Shown: in pieces, positions 1 through 12,054 of the stretch
Numbering within the stretch: position 1 is the first letter of the stretch
How the letters are laid out: each line of letters starts with the position of its first letter
NCBI RefSeq assembly: GCF_910592395.1
Contig: NC_088317.1
Span: forward strand, 2,914,001-2,978,000
Direction: 5' to 3'
Source of the DNA: Lineus longissimus
Lineage: Eukaryota > Nemertea > Pilidiophora > Heteronemertea > Lineidae
DNA: 64,000 nucleotides
Made by a program: the position numbers and the translations under genes
The notes under the pieces: model-generated
Told to the model about the DNA's origin: nothing
The model's database searches: none
The model's input: only the letters and a program-made list of their open reading frames with translations

Positions 1-1334
1 AAGCGCAACATTACAACTGTAAACTGTGTCCTCAACGATTCCATAAGCAAGAACACTTACAAACTCATATGTTGATTCATTCAGGGGAAGTGGTTACTTA
101 CCCAGATGGGGAAATGGTTACTTACCCCGATAGGGAAGTGGTTGCTCACCCAGATGGGGAAATGGTTGCCCAACCAGATGAGGAAGTAGCTTCTAAGCCA
201 GAGGGTGTAGTATATACTACACCAGTCACCCTGAAGAGACGTAGACAATCACACACTGGTGGTAAAGTATTTGAATGTGACACGTGCGAAAAGAAGTTCT
301 CAGATCAGCGGAAACTAGCCATCCATGTTCTAATCAAGACTCACTCAGGCAAGGTACCTTATGAATGTAAGCAATGTGGTAAAAGCTTCAATAGTGTAGC
401 TGGCCTGAAACGACATAAGACGGTTATGCACAAGAAGGAGAATAAATCTGTTTACAGCGAAAGACTGAATAGTAAGGGGAACTTAAGAGCTCATGCAAGG
501 ACACACTCTGGGTCCTTGATGACACATATCAGTAGAATCTTGAACGCACATTCTGGTGGAGTCCTGGAAGCGCATACTGGTAGAAATACAAAGGTACGCA
601 GTGAACGCAAGTCTAAGTCACAACGGAATGTGAAAGCTCTGACACCTGTTCAGGCTAGTTCTGGTGAGGAAATGAAAGAACTTATCAGCGGGATTCTGAA
701 GGCAAATACGGGGAGGACATTGAAATCACATATTGTTGGAAATGCGAGGAGTAATGTTCGCAACGTAAGCGGACGTATTCCTGGGAACTTCAAGAGGGTC
801 ACAGATACGAATGGCAACTTTAAGGCACAGGCAAATAGGAATTTAAAGTCACACTTTGCGGGGAACCTGAAAGCAAAGATTGGTCGCAGTTTGCCAAAAC
901 CGGCTCGTGGAAACTTGAAGTCACATTTTGCGGGTAGCATGAGTGCTCCGACTCTCCCGGTACAAGTCGAGAAGCTGCAGATAAGCACCAACAGTAAAAC
1001 TCCCATCAACGGAAGCATCAAAATACAGAACAAGAAAGCGTCGGGCATGGCTGCTGAAGATAACAAATTTAAATGTAAAAAATGTACTAAATCCTTCTCT
1101 TTTGCTGGGCTGTTAAAAAGGCATGCAAAGATTCATAACCAAGAACCACTCACATTGAATGCAAGTGTGAAGAGTGAGGCTGAGTTGACTCCTGTCAAAA
1201 CTGAGGTGGTTGACGTGGTTAACAAGGGTGAGATCCAGATTGAATGTGAGCATTGTGGCAAGCATTTCTCTCTCCAGAGTTACTATGACTTACATTGTAA
1301 AATAATGCACCGTAATCTTGTTAAAACTGCATAG
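1..1334 (+). CDS. C2H2 zinc-finger protein, 5'-truncated by window edge
   Basis: The reading frame is already open at base 3 and ends at a TAG at 1332-1334, so about 443 C-terminal residues are present and the N-terminus lies outside the window. Five Cys2His2 fingers are visible: one at the window edge (CKLC...HLQTHMLIH), then CDTCEKKF, CKQCGKSF, CKKCTKSF and CEHCGKHF, each with the phenylalanine, leucine and paired-histidine spacing of the family. Between fingers 3 and 4 lies a stretch of roughly 200 residues, basic and serine-rich, with many finger-like fragments (GNLRAHARTHSG, GNLKSHFAG) that lack the CxxC half. An acidic repeat (YPDGEMV, HPDGEMV) follows finger 1. Such proteins are nuclear and bind DNA or RNA; the target cannot be read from this. 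The frame shows no intron. Confidence 0.9.
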   Translation, partial: AQHYNCKLCPQRFHKQEHLQTHMLIHSGEVVTYPDGEMVTYPDREVVAHPDGEMVAQPDEEVASKPEGVVYTTPVTLKRRRQSHTGGKVFECDTCEKKFSDQRKLAIHVLIKTHSGKVPYECKQCGKSFNSVAGLKRHKTVMHKKENKSVYSERLNSKGNLRAHARTHSGSLMTHISRILNAHSGGVLEAHTGRNTKVRSERKSKSQRNVKALTPVQASSGEEMKELISGILKANTGRTLKSHIVGNARSNVRNVSGRIPGNFKRVTDTNGNFKAQANRNLKSHFAGNLKAKIGRSLPKPARGNLKSHFAGSMSAPTLPVQVEKLQISTNSKTPINGSIKIQNKKASGMAAEDNKFKCKKCTKSFSFAGLLKRHAKIHNQEPLTLNASVKSEAELTPVKTEVVDVVNKGEIQIECEHCGKHFSLQSYYDLHCKIMHRNLVKTA

Positions 1335-4300
1335 ATCACTTAATCTCATATTTTACATATAAATTGGTATTTGTATCATTTACAATTTCCTTGGAATTTA
1401 TTCAACAAGTTCTTGTGTTATCAGTCATATATACTATTTGTACCTTTCATGTCTTTGCCTTAGAAATATAGGCATCCATATCAAAACCAATTGGTCCTAG
1501 GTTTTCATAAAGTGCCTACAACTATTTTTTTCTAAGTTTGGGGAAAATGGCTGCATTTGAAATATTATAGGATTGAATTTCTCAATTTTTTTGACTGGAG
1601 TTAAATAATCATCTTCCAATGATGAGGAAATTTATTACTCTATTGTGGCTGTAGGGCCTATGTCAGAAAAATATATTCATCTAGTCCCTACCAGGAGAGG
1701 CATACATGTATGTGTTGAAATTTGCCTAATGTACAGTGTACTAATGGTGTGCATGTACATGTCAGTGGTTGAGCTCAGGTAGCTTGGAATTGGATTGTTC
1801 AGTAATGAACAAGTGCACAGACAAGCATGATTGGAACACATTTGAAAGTACATTGTACAGTTATATGTCCCACTACTTGGTCAGTATCATTGCGTAAATA
1901 GACTTTTACACCATATGAAATTTAGTGGGAGGAACTAAATTGTGACAGCGTGGAGTGGTGTTCAAGCATTCTTGTCTCTGTGTATGCTGATTATTTTTTG
2001 TAAATTTTATATCTAACCAGATTAACTTAGTATAGATTCATCGCATGTTCATTTTTATATTCCTGTTACTGTAAATTTATCTGAATTTTATTACTGATTA
2101 CCCTGTTGAGTGTGATTTGAAACCTTGTGCTTCAATAATCAAGTTCTAAGTTATCAATACCATGTTGCGTCAACATTGTCCTAAATTATATTGGTCTCTC
2201 CAGAAAATCTTCTTTTTTTGGTGATCAGCCCATGAGCTGAAGAAGTTTTTGTGGACTGATCATGGCGATCTTTTGAAGGTCAGATCTATCATTTTTGTGT
2301 TAACTAGGTTGAGCATCATACTACAGATTAGTGAAGGTTTTTTCTTTTTCTTTTAGCTGTTTTATGTCACAGAGTTTTAAAAGTGATCTCCAGGTTGCAG
2401 TATGCATGGTTTGAATCATTTCAAAGTTGTGGTTTGTTCTGGTGATGAATAATATGGTGAGGTTCATAAGTCGGGCAAGGATACCTGAAGGGCGAGTTTT
2501 AGCCTTATTAGGGAGCTTCATCCATGCCAGTCACGACTTGTCATGGTGCAGCTTGATATTTGGGTGAGACAGCGAAAATATATACAGTATTAGTAGTTGA
2601 ACCAAAAAATGTACAATCTCTCTTTACATCAATTGACAAGGTGGATTTGTATATCATCTTTGAAATAAACAACGATATTCCCAGATGTGGGACTATAACT
2701 CACCCTTCATTGCCTGACTGTTCATGTCTATGCATGAACATGTACAACGTGTAAATAATGTTCAAATGTATAAATCATATTATAATATAAAACTGGAGAT
2801 AAAGTGACTACATGTGTAGAATGAAGAAAAAGGGTAGACTACTATGATGTATTGGTTCTGTGGTGCCTTGGGTTGCCCATTTGGAGAGATTTTCAAATAT
2901 TTCTGAACAATTTTGCAATATTATCCGCTGCTGAATAGAGTTTTATAACAGTTATACAGTACCAAAGAATAGATAAAATATTGTTAATAGTGCCTTGATG
3001 GCTTGGTTATATTATAATCTTGTTTCCAAATTGTCAGTCCCGAGATGTTGAGTTTAAAAGATATATTATATAATTGCAGTTGGCTCAAGTGTACATGTTT
3101 CAGAGTCTTCCAAAGTCCGAATGAAAGTTATATTTTTTATATTTTAATACTGAGCAGGAAACTTGGCTCAAATAATGTTTTCTGTGTCTTCCAGTTCCAG
3201 TCTAAAGGTCGGGAATAATATGTGTGTCATTGCTTCCATAAAACCAGTATTTTTTGGTAAAAACTTTTTAATAGCAATACTGCTGTATTGAATAATTGAT
3301 TCCTTCTTACATGTTTTATGAAAGCTTGCCATAGACATAGCCCCAGGGGGGTTATATGTCAAAAATACATTGCAAGCGGGCTTTTCATGGTCAGTTTAGT
3401 CGAAGGACTTTCGCAGTCAAATTCAAAGATTTCTTCACCTACAAATATGGTTACATGAGGTAGCCCAATGCAAGTCATTCCAGGAAATTTAAGCATAAGG
3501 TGACCGATTTTACGTAACCTGACAGTTGTCATAGGCCTATTATAAGTAGTTTTGTAGATTAAAACAGAGTATTTATAGTTTACTATAGATTATTATGTTT
3601 TGTCAAATACTATTATATTGTAATATAAATGTGTAAAGTAGATGGACTGGCATTATAGACAGGTCTCATGTTGGGAGATATTTGTTTTGTTGCTTGGTGA
3701 AATAATATCAGTGACAACTTATGGATGTTTTCCTGGTATCAGCTGCAAAAGTGCTATTCTAAGTCTCTGGATGAACTACTCCTTTGCCTAACCTGAAATT
3801 TGTCTAATGCCAGAATAGATTTATTTAGTTATATAATAATTTGTCCAAAACTAAAGCATAAGTTGGTGAGAACTAGTGTTCGTAAATGTAGAATGTAAGT
3901 GTGAAACTACCAAATTTATTGAATTGCCTCGGTTAGGATGCCTGGCAACAGGTTTGTCCTGCAGCTAGATCTGTCCTCCCATGTTGAGCTTGAATGCTGT
4001 AAAGTGTAAAATCAGCTCCTTGATAATGATTTCAAATAGGGTAGTTATTATAAAACCATTTTTCATAATCAACTAATATAATATGGTATCATATTTTTAT
4101 ACAGTAAGTGATATCTGTTAATAATGTTTGCTGCTGCAGATTGGAATTGTCATATTTTTTAATGGTTTTCATATTTTGTGGAATCGTGCTTTATGCACTC
4201 TTTAGTCAAGTGCCTTCAAACTTGCAAACCAGAGGGTTAAATTCAGGAAAGACCGTCCTAAATGTCTAATGAATTCAGCTTTGAATATTCATGAATGTCC

Positions 4301-6281
4301 TGTATAAGAGTAATAACTCAATAAAATGTTCCAGTTATACAGATGTATGGTAGAACCTCTCTGGTGATAAAGGACACCCTTGGACTGACAAATGCTGTCC
4401 TTATTTATGACCCATTACATTTCAATGGAAACAACCAATTTTGGACCAAATACGGTGTCCCTCATAAGGAGGGCGTCTCTTTAAACAGAGAGGTGTTCGC
4501 AAAAGGGAGGTTCCACGGTGTATTGCATGCCAGAAGTGCTAATAATATGGTTTGTATGTAGATGGACCCAAGTACATCCACCATCTGTTAATGTCATCTC
4601 CACCCCAACAACACGAGAGGACCTGTCATCATTACATCGTGACAAACTAAAGTGCCCCGCAAACCAGAGATTTTAACCCAGCAACCTGCAACAATTATCA
4701 TTGCGATGAGAGACAAAAAGTGCTTGTCACCGGTCATCGCTGGGTTACATGTTATGGCTGGTAGCAGAGACGAATATGTCTTATCTTGTCGAATGTGATA
4801 GTTGTTGGAGTTTGCTTGAGTTACCAAAAGGTTTTTGTTTGCAGGGCACTTAAATTTCTTCATTACTCTTTTAGAACTGGAAATGGTGATTTGATATCAA
4901 CATTTGTGGATGTACTTGAAGTGTATCCTTTCGTTTTCTTTCTAAATCTAATATATTTCATAACTTCACAGATCTTTTTTTTAGTATTTTGGTGTATGGG
5001 TATCTATCATGAATAGAGATATCAATCATGAAACCTAGAATTTAAATGAATAGCAAATGGGTAGGGCTTTTGAAATTGAAATTTTAAATTGCCACAGTTT
5101 TCCTGTGTGTTTGTATAATAAAACCAAAAACTAATGTAAAGTTTGTGTTTTTTCATATTTTGCTGCACAAGGTTGTTCCTTTGCATGGAAAGAATTCAGG
5201 GATTCCCAGATTCTGTGGCATTGCGGCAACCCACCTGCCAAAATCATTAACCGAAATTGTCTCTTAACTGCCATTGACCTGGTGAAAACCACTTCCCCTT
5301 GGTCTCAAGGCCTGAATACTGGTCACCAAAGTGATTCACTCGTCCTCCTGTTGTGACCCTGTCACAACCAATCTGATGACAGTAGCTGCTACAATGTCCC
5401 AGATCTGACTAGTAGTTACCAGCCGGCTTCACTTGTCCCATCCCGAGATCAGGTTTTTGCTATACTACCTCGTATACAAAAATACGTTTGAAATATCGAG
5501 AGGGGGAGGTGGTCTGACTTACTGCAGAGTTGCATAGGAGAAGACAAACCTCACGCGCACCAGATGTGCACCTAGCTGCTACATTGTGAACAAGTTCATA
5601 CATGTATACACTTTATACAGATTATATGCCGGAACACCTGTCAGTGCATGATTGAACGGATATATAATTGTTCTGGATACAAGGTTGCGATGGAGTGAGT
5701 GGTTGTGGTGGAGACCAATGTGCATTGTGCTCCATTCTGTGAGACACAGACGTAATTGGGGATCGGTAACCAGCTGGAAGAGTCAAGAGGCTGACCTCTG
5801 CCTGCCACCATGCGCCGCCACCTGTACATGACTGTAGTGTCAACAGTAGATAGATAACCAGCTGGAAGAGTAAAAGATCTTGGTCAAGTCGAATCTCCTG
5901 TTCCACAGACTTGTACTGCCAATCAGAAGATTGTTACCGTCAAATAGACGGTATCATACCAGTCAGTGGACCGGATGGGAGGCCACTGAAAGCCACAACT
6001 AGCCTTACACACCCAACAGCTGCAGAATACCACAGGATATGCAGCCACAATCTTTTGTGTGAAGCAGATAGGTTTTGGCTCTTGAGGGCACTCACCAACT
6101 ACTGATACGTCTTCAGACCCTATGTTCATCACAAAACAAAGATCAGAACTCTGAGGTGTAAAACTCGGGTACTCTGCCCAGCAGATGCTGTCGGAGACTT
6201 CCAAAAACCAATATGATGAAAACAATTTACCAACAAAAACAGGAAAAAAGAAAACCAAAAATTATTTTCTTTGTATGTTTG
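1335..6281. other. 3' UTR and intergenic DNA, no gene seen
   Basis: This AT-rich sequence has no convincing exon. It probably contains the 3' UTR of the zinc-finger gene: AATAAA hexamers occur near 4318 and at 5117-5122. A MITE-like repeat sits at about 4340-4525. Around 5760-5880 a short motif (aaccagctggaagagt) occurs twice. Short open frames here look like chance. Confidence 0.6.
4340..4525. mobile_element. MITE-like nonautonomous DNA transposon
   Basis: The left edge carries tagaacctctct and the right edge carries the imperfect inverted counterpart gggaggttccacggt. Between them, inverted sub-motifs (ggacaccctt near the left; ggtgtccctc and ggtgttcgc towards the right) give a fold-back layout. 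No transposase frame is present. I recall similar cagaacctct...gaggttcca repeats as widespread in marine invertebrate DNA, but the exact ends and target duplication are uncertain. Confidence 0.45.
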
Positions 6282-6287
6282 TTTATT
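6282..6287 (-). terminator. Polyadenylation signal of RPA3
   Basis: The plus-strand hexamer TTTATT reads AATAAA on the minus strand, 280 bp downstream of the RPA3 stop codon. Confidence 0.5.
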
Positions 6288-6566
6288 TTACAAAAATGTA
6301 CAATACACACATCAGCACCTACTGATACAAGTTTACTATTCAATTTCACAAGAAATGGGTATGAAATATTGAGGAGCTGAGAGTTGAATTGAATTGAATC
6401 CAGGAATTGAAGACACTATACAACACTCAACAGATCTATAAATTGGACAACTCGTTAATTGTAACCCGATATTTCAGGGAAAACTAGTACATGTACTCCA
6501 TTTGAAACTTTCATCCACAGTCACACCAAATTATGTAACAGATGTCCATATTCTTTTTAACCAATG

Positions 6567-7905
6567 CTACACCATTTTATAACAGGCAGGAAATCTTTGT
6601 GCTAATTCGATCGCTTTGTTGTACTGTGTCATATCTGAAATGAATGAATATCAGAAATTTAAGATGAGTAGTAGAGAAGTTTGTGCAATCAAAATGAAAA
6701 CTACCGGTAGTGAAATAACAGGGGCCTAATAAAGCAAAAATAAGACGATTACAATATATTATCAGTGTAGATGGTGCCACAGACCTGCATTGGAAAATTT
6801 TTGGAAATAAGAAATGTGTACATTTTCTGAGATATCCCAGTTCACCCCTTTATTCTGAGATATCCCAGTTCACCCCTTTATGCAGGAAAACAGGAAACAC
6901 CCATTAGTGCAGGCCTGGTATCATTTTCAGAGACTCATCCTTAAATGGTAACTGCTTTGTCATATCACTTACCAAAACCATTTGTCTGGTCTGAATCAAA
7001 GCTGATATAATTTGATGCTAATATAGCATTTCCCTCAACACGGCCATGCACCTCAACAATGCCCTGCATGTAATCTTGTAGCTAAAACAGAAAGAGAGAG
7101 CAGCTAAAAACGTTTTTCGGACACCATCTACATGCACATGGTACTCTTTATCTCTGCACCGTCTGATACAGTAGTAGTTGGGTCTACAAGACAATCGGTG
7201 TGAACTAAATCAGATCGGAATTGTTTTTTGATACAAGTTTCCATTGGCACTTCCCTCACATCTTAGTATCAGATCTCTGCTTTCTTCAACACTCAGTTTA
7301 GTGAAAAACAAAGAAAACGTGAATGATAATGTTGCGGGTCAAAGGAAAGGCCCAACAGTGGGAACAAGTTCTTTAACTTTTACTAACTAATGTCTTCTTC
7401 CAATAAAGATGATGATGATTGTACTCACAGGCTCTTGAAGCTTTACGATAACTTCTTGTCCGTCACATGACTTCAGTTTGAAAGACATCCCATCGTTGTC
7501 TGGCTGAATAAAAAATAGATTAATTTTAACACTCGGGCTACAATCATCTTGCAGAATTAGACTAGTTAAGCCAAAACTAGTCGAATGAACCATTACCATC
7601 GACGTATATTTGCTAAGACAATCAGATTAGCGCCATATATACAAGCTTTAAGCTTTACTGCTTGCTTCATTACATTTCATTTTGATGACTTTAAACCTAG
7701 TGGACGCTGTTTTGGATGACCTGGGCAATCAACCGTCCGACAATAGAACTATCCAGCGTTCGACTTTAGAAATGTTTAGATAATTTCATCATATCGATGG
7801 CAAACATACATCATGAGCAGATCCCAACAAAGTGACATTTTGTCCTTGGTAATCAGGCAACATAGCTCCATTCACACGGGGCATTCCTGATGAAGTTTCC
7901 ATCAT
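6567..7905 (-). CDS. RPA3: Replication protein A 14 kDa subunit, four exons
   Basis: RPA3 is the smallest subunit of the nuclear heterotrimeric single-strand-DNA-binding complex used in replication and repair, and is a single OB fold. Four minus-strand exons assemble into 115 residues, close to the 121 of human RPA3: 7905-7810 (start MMETSSG, then PRVNGAMLPDYQGQNVTLLG), 7503-7429 (DGMSFKLKSCDGQEVIVKL), 7081-6973 (GIVEVHGRVEGNAILASNY) and 6634-6567 (YNKAIELAQRFP, then TAG). Phases 0, 0 and 1 match across the three introns, all GT...AG. The strongest family matches are GIVEVxGRV and the C-terminal YNxA helix, which lies in the part used for trimerisation. Two adjacent ATG codons exist; I chose the outer one. 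It is divergently paired with the UMAD1-like gene. Confidence 0.9.
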
Positions 7906-8679
7906 GGTTTCGGAAAAAATAGGTTTTTTTGTTGGCAAAAAATTAAAATCTAAAAACGGCGGGTACAGGCAGAGAAATGAAGGAGAAAATTGCGTGGACA
8001 TGGCCGAAAGAATATAAACGTACTGCGGGTTCAAGCCAATACACAGTTTAAAAGTGATAAAAATTGGCTAATTGGAATCTATAGTTAAGTTACAGTGAGT
8101 TCATCTGGTTTATAAACAGAGTTAAAATGAATTCCAGAAAATTAAAATTTGTAGCATATTCCATGTATTCTCTAGTTTCTCTCGTCACTGACGTCAGTTT
8201 CGGTCGTGGTTGCGAAATTTCCCAAAATCTTTTCAGAGAGTCACTAACATGTGATGGTTTAGACATCAAGACAGTTGTAAGTATCACAATTTGTGGATAG
8301 TATGTAGGTTGGGCTGTACACCAGACAGTACCACTACCAAAGGCAAAGCAAAAAATGTGACATGGTAAACGTCACTGACGAGTGACACCACACTCACTGA
8401 CCACACTACTGTTACTACTGCTGTCAGTGTCGCTGTCGCTCGCTGACACTGACACCAATACTCACACTCACACTGACTCGGTCACTTACATCACCTCTGA
8501 CACTCAACTGTTAGTCTTACACTGTCACTGATGACAGCCACTCAAAATCTAAAAAAGGGTAGAGGCCAAATTTCTGATTTCACTTTCATTCAGTTGCAGA
8601 TGTCCCGGAGACGGGCAGAGAACAGTGTGGCAGAGAGCTAGATATTCAGTTTGTTCATTTTCTACTCTCCGTTTTGCAG
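7906..8679. promoter_or_regulatory. Shared divergent promoter region of RPA3 and UMAD1-like genes
   Basis: This is the gap between the RPA3 start codon and the first recognised UMAD1-like exon. It holds a perfect CRE palindrome TGACGTCA at about 8188-8195 and no clear TATA box. From about 8360 to 8530 there is a degenerate CACTGA/CACTCA-rich simple repeat. The first (5') exon of the UMAD1-like transcript should lie here but I could not fix it. Bidirectional use is inferred from gene orientation. Confidence 0.5.
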
Positions 8680-9563
8680 AGGTCAAGATCACCTTGGAAC
8701 ATGTGGCGCCATCTGTCGTGTCCAGCATACCAGCAGCTGCCTGCACCAGCAGAACGTGAAGAAGATGGTTTTGTGCTGGTCGGTGAGACAATTAGTGAAA
8801 GGAATGCAACTGGGCTAAGAAGTTGTCCCAACCAGGAAGATCTTCCACCTTCATATGAGGTACAGTATTACATGAAGGCTACTCATAAAGAGTACAAGAA
8901 ACTTAGCATTGTACTGAAAAGCCATTTTATGGTTAGAATATATCTTTGGTCGATATTTATTTTAGTGACAGGCCTTTATACACTACACTGTCTTGCAATG
9001 TCTTGCTGTATTGCCCTTTAATAATTCCATGTCTTGTTCCTTTTCACTTGCAGATGACAATGTCGATGAGCCAGTCTGATCGACCTCCAGTTTATTCTGA
9101 GCTGCCACCAAGTCTTCCATATTTCCATAGCCTCTCACTCCAGGATCAATTCCCATCACTCGCATCTTCGTATTCTAGAGCAAATTCTTCGTGCAATAAC
9201 AACGAAGTGAATGAAAATGTCCAAACTGCATCGAAGGACTGGTCAACATTCAATGTAGAACCATCTACTAGAACTCCCTTGGAATCACCTTCCAGTTCAA
9301 ACCAGGGTTTTAGACTCTCAAACAGCCTACTTTTACTGACAAGTGCCAAAGACTTGCATATCCCTGTGATGCCTGCGCTAGATTTGGACAAATTTAACTA
9401 TGACTTTTCATTAGAAAGGAGCTTTTTGAGAGACTCTGAAGCGGATGAAAGAGTTGGGACGTTAGTGGAAATAGACAGTCGTTTTGATGCAGGGTGGAAT
9501 GTCCATGGCCCTCTATTGTCAGATATTCAAACAGATGTGCTGGAATTCTCTGGATTTGGTTAG
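8680..9563 (+). CDS. UMAD1: UBAP1-MVB12-associated (UMA) domain protein, UMAD1-like
   Basis: Two exons are clear: 8680-8859 and 9054-9563, joined in phase 0 across a GT...AG intron. The first begins after a good acceptor (ctctccgttttgcag) and may be preceded by an undetected 5' exon; the first in-frame ATG is at 8701. The N-terminal motif EEDGFVLVGE matches the conserved start of human UMAD1 (ADGFVLLGD), and the C-terminal block LDKFNYDFSLERSFL matches its UMA domain (FWYDFTLENSVL). UMA domains link to the ESCRT-I complex in endosomal sorting. Two PPxY motifs, PPSYE at the end of the first exon and PPVYSE early in the second, could bind WW domains such as those of NEDD4 ligases. At about 229 residues it is longer than the human protein (137). 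Neighbouring RPA3 in divergent orientation supports the call. Confidence 0.8.
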
Positions 9564-9580
9564 TGTAAAAACCAAGATGG

Positions 9581-9586
9581 AATAAA
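9581..9586 (+). terminator. Polyadenylation signal of UMAD1-like gene
   Basis: AATAAA lies 18 bp after the TAG stop of the UMAD1-like frame. Confidence 0.6.
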
Positions 9587-9959
9587 GGCTGGTCTTTAGT
9601 TATTCTTGTAAAAACCCTAAAATCTAGTCATTTTGATTGTTGTAAATTGTGCCATATGATATTATTTCGCCTGTCTATATAAATGAAAATTTCATATAAA
9701 AGTTATGTTTGTACTCTGCCAGCATTTCAATGAACGAATTGTGAGTTGTGAATTGTGAATTATGGCTTTATTGCTCATTTCCTTATCATTATAGTCCTGG
9801 ACTATTGGACGGGTAGGCCTATACACTGCATCTTTGCCAGTGTCTGACTTCCCACGCTTGATTTCCTGGGAATGAAGTGTTGAACCAAGTTCTCCGTCTG
9901 GCATCGTGAGAAGGCAAGGTCCAAGCTTTCACTTAGTGCTGTCACTGCTTAATGAATGC

Positions 9960-10640
9960 ATCCATAATTGTGAAGAACCATTCTAATGCAGTCCCAGTAC
10001 CAAGCATTCCAGAAAGGCCCAGAGTACCCTGCTGTGTATGTGTTAGGATAAATCTTGGATGCTAATTTTTCCAACCTGTATCCAGACTGGTGAAGAACCA
10101 TGGTAATGTGATCCCAGCATCCAGCATTTCATGACAGTTCGGATAAATGACCCTGTAGTGGAAGCATTATTACTCTTGGACACTTGAAACTCGGTGTGTA
10201 TCCATACTAGAGATGACCACTTCATTGACAATGTAATCCTGATGTCAAGTTTTCAAGGAAAGTACAGACTCCTGCTCTGTCCATACTGGAGAAATACCAT
10301 TTCAATTCAATCCCAATGTCATGTGCCAAACTGAATCCATGCCCAGGGAAGAGACATTCTAACCTGTATCCATACCGGGGAAGGACCACATCCAATCCCC
10401 GTGTCAACTGTTGACGTTCAGTCTGGGGAAAGACCATTTCAATGCGATCCCAATGTCAATTAATGTAAGGACAGTCTGGACTCCAACCTGTATCCTAACT
10501 AGGGGAGGGTCATTTCAATTTAATCCCATTGTCAAATGTTTGAGGACAGTTCCCCAGCCAGTGTATCTATACTGGGAAAGACCACTGAAGACAACCCAAA
10601 TGTCCAGTGTTAAAGGACAACCTGGGCCCCCAATTTGTAT
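9960..10640. repeat. Degenerate minisatellite, period about 80-90 bp
   Basis: About eight diverged copies of a unit containing 'cctgtatccatactgg(g)gaa(a)gaccatttcaat' followed by 'caatcccaatgtcaa...gacagt'. Copies differ by substitutions and small gaps. Short open frames across it, on both strands, are by-products of the repetition. Confidence 0.75.
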
Positions 10641-11585
10641 CCAGGCTTTGGAAGGAAGGCCGGGAAGGGCGGGGGACTTAAAAAACGGGACCTTTTCCTC
10701 GTCTATTTTTTCTGAAAAGCGAGACCAACGTCAGTCTTCGCGGCAGGTGGGTGCGTACACGGAGGTGACATCTGAAAAGGTTCTACAGGGAAAAACAACC
10801 ACGACAGCAACGTTCCGTTTCACCGATTAGTAAAATGTATCCAGCCTCGCCTTGCCAGTTGGTAATCATTCCCGATTCCACATTTTTAAGTAGCTCGCCG
10901 GCTGACTTTGCGTGGAAATTGAAAAGTATCGTGCAGTAAAAGCGAGATGTAGGCATATACCTACAGCAGCAAGTTTTTGTCCAGCTGCTCGAAGTAGGCC
11001 TAAGTATCAAACCGATTCTCTACGCTTTAAAGATCATGATCATGATTTGAATGACACATTTGCGCTGCGAAATGTTATTTTTCGCTATTCGTATGTATCG
11101 GCTTCGAAGCCGCGCCCGCCCCAAGCACGTGGTGCACCTCGCGGTCCGCCTCTGACAAGCAGTGATGGCGTCCATACGTAAGTCTTCGCTCATCACTAAG
11201 TAGGGGCTTAGGTGACTAATCTTTTTTGTGCCGTATATTCAGTTTTTTAGTCAATAATTTATAAACGAATTGACACGTATATATATAGGCCTACTCGGCG
11301 GAAACTGCATGAGATACGCCTCGACACCGGAGTACTAACTGAATGGACCACCACGGGCGGCCTGGAGCCCAGGATTGGCCCAACACATTCGGACGCAGTG
11401 GACCAGCCTCGTATGAATAGGATGACGAAACGGACTACCCCGAGGAGTCTGGGTTAGTTGATACTATAGGTGAAACAAAAAAGACTGGCTGCTTTTTATC
11501 CATGAATTCATTGTTACCAACTACCTGCATTCCTTTGTGTCAAAGAAGAAAATCAAAATCAAAATTTTAAAACGAGATTACCCTA
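10641..11585. other. Intergenic, one GC-rich island
   Basis: At about 11095-11185 the base composition becomes GC-rich, with a CACGTG E-box and an ATGGCGTCCATAC followed by a good splice donor (GTAAGT). This could be the first exon of an unidentified plus-strand gene, but no second exon was recognised. Confidence 0.3.
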
Positions 11586-11591
11586 TTTATT
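11586..11591 (-). terminator. Polyadenylation signal of gene B
   Basis: Minus-strand AATAAA, 258 bp downstream of the gene B stop codon. Confidence 0.5.
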
Positions 11592-11848
11592 CTTTTATAA
11601 GAACGGATGTTTCAGCAGTTCAGTGATAGCAGACTAGAAAACACAGAGAAACGGAAAGATCTGGGAAAGTTCACTTTGGGACATCAAAGTAGGCAATGTA
11701 ATTTCAATAGATTAATATTGACTGTTGTCCCTGATTCAGCATCAAAAAAACTTAAAATCATTTTGTTGCCATCTTTCTCAACTTTCTTTCCTTCACCAGA
11801 TTTTTCCACTCGCTGAAATAGCCGCTTTTCCTCTAAGTCCATGCTTTT

Positions 11849-12054
11849 TTAGGCGCCAGGCTTTCCTTTTTTTCCATGTTCTCCAGATTTTTTTGCGTCA
11901 CCTTTTTTTCCATGTCCTCCAGATCTTTTTGCGTCACCTTTTTTTCCATGTCCTCCAGTTTTTTTTGCATCACCTTTCCCTGCACTACCTCCCTTACTAC
12001 TTTTACCTTTCGCAGCAGAACCTTCTACCAGTTTTGCTCTCATGGCGTCGCCAA
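11849..12054 (-). CDS. Gene B exon f: Lys/Gly/His repeat C-terminus and stop
   Basis: Final exon, preceded by a ttttttcag acceptor. It starts GDAMRAKL and then consists of repeats of the form GHGKKGDAKKSG (three near copies) with SKGGSAGKG, ending GKKGKPGA and TAA at 11851-11849. It is strongly basic. The paralogous exon in gene A begins GDALGMQLKKG at the same phase, which confirms the boundary. Confidence 0.8.
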
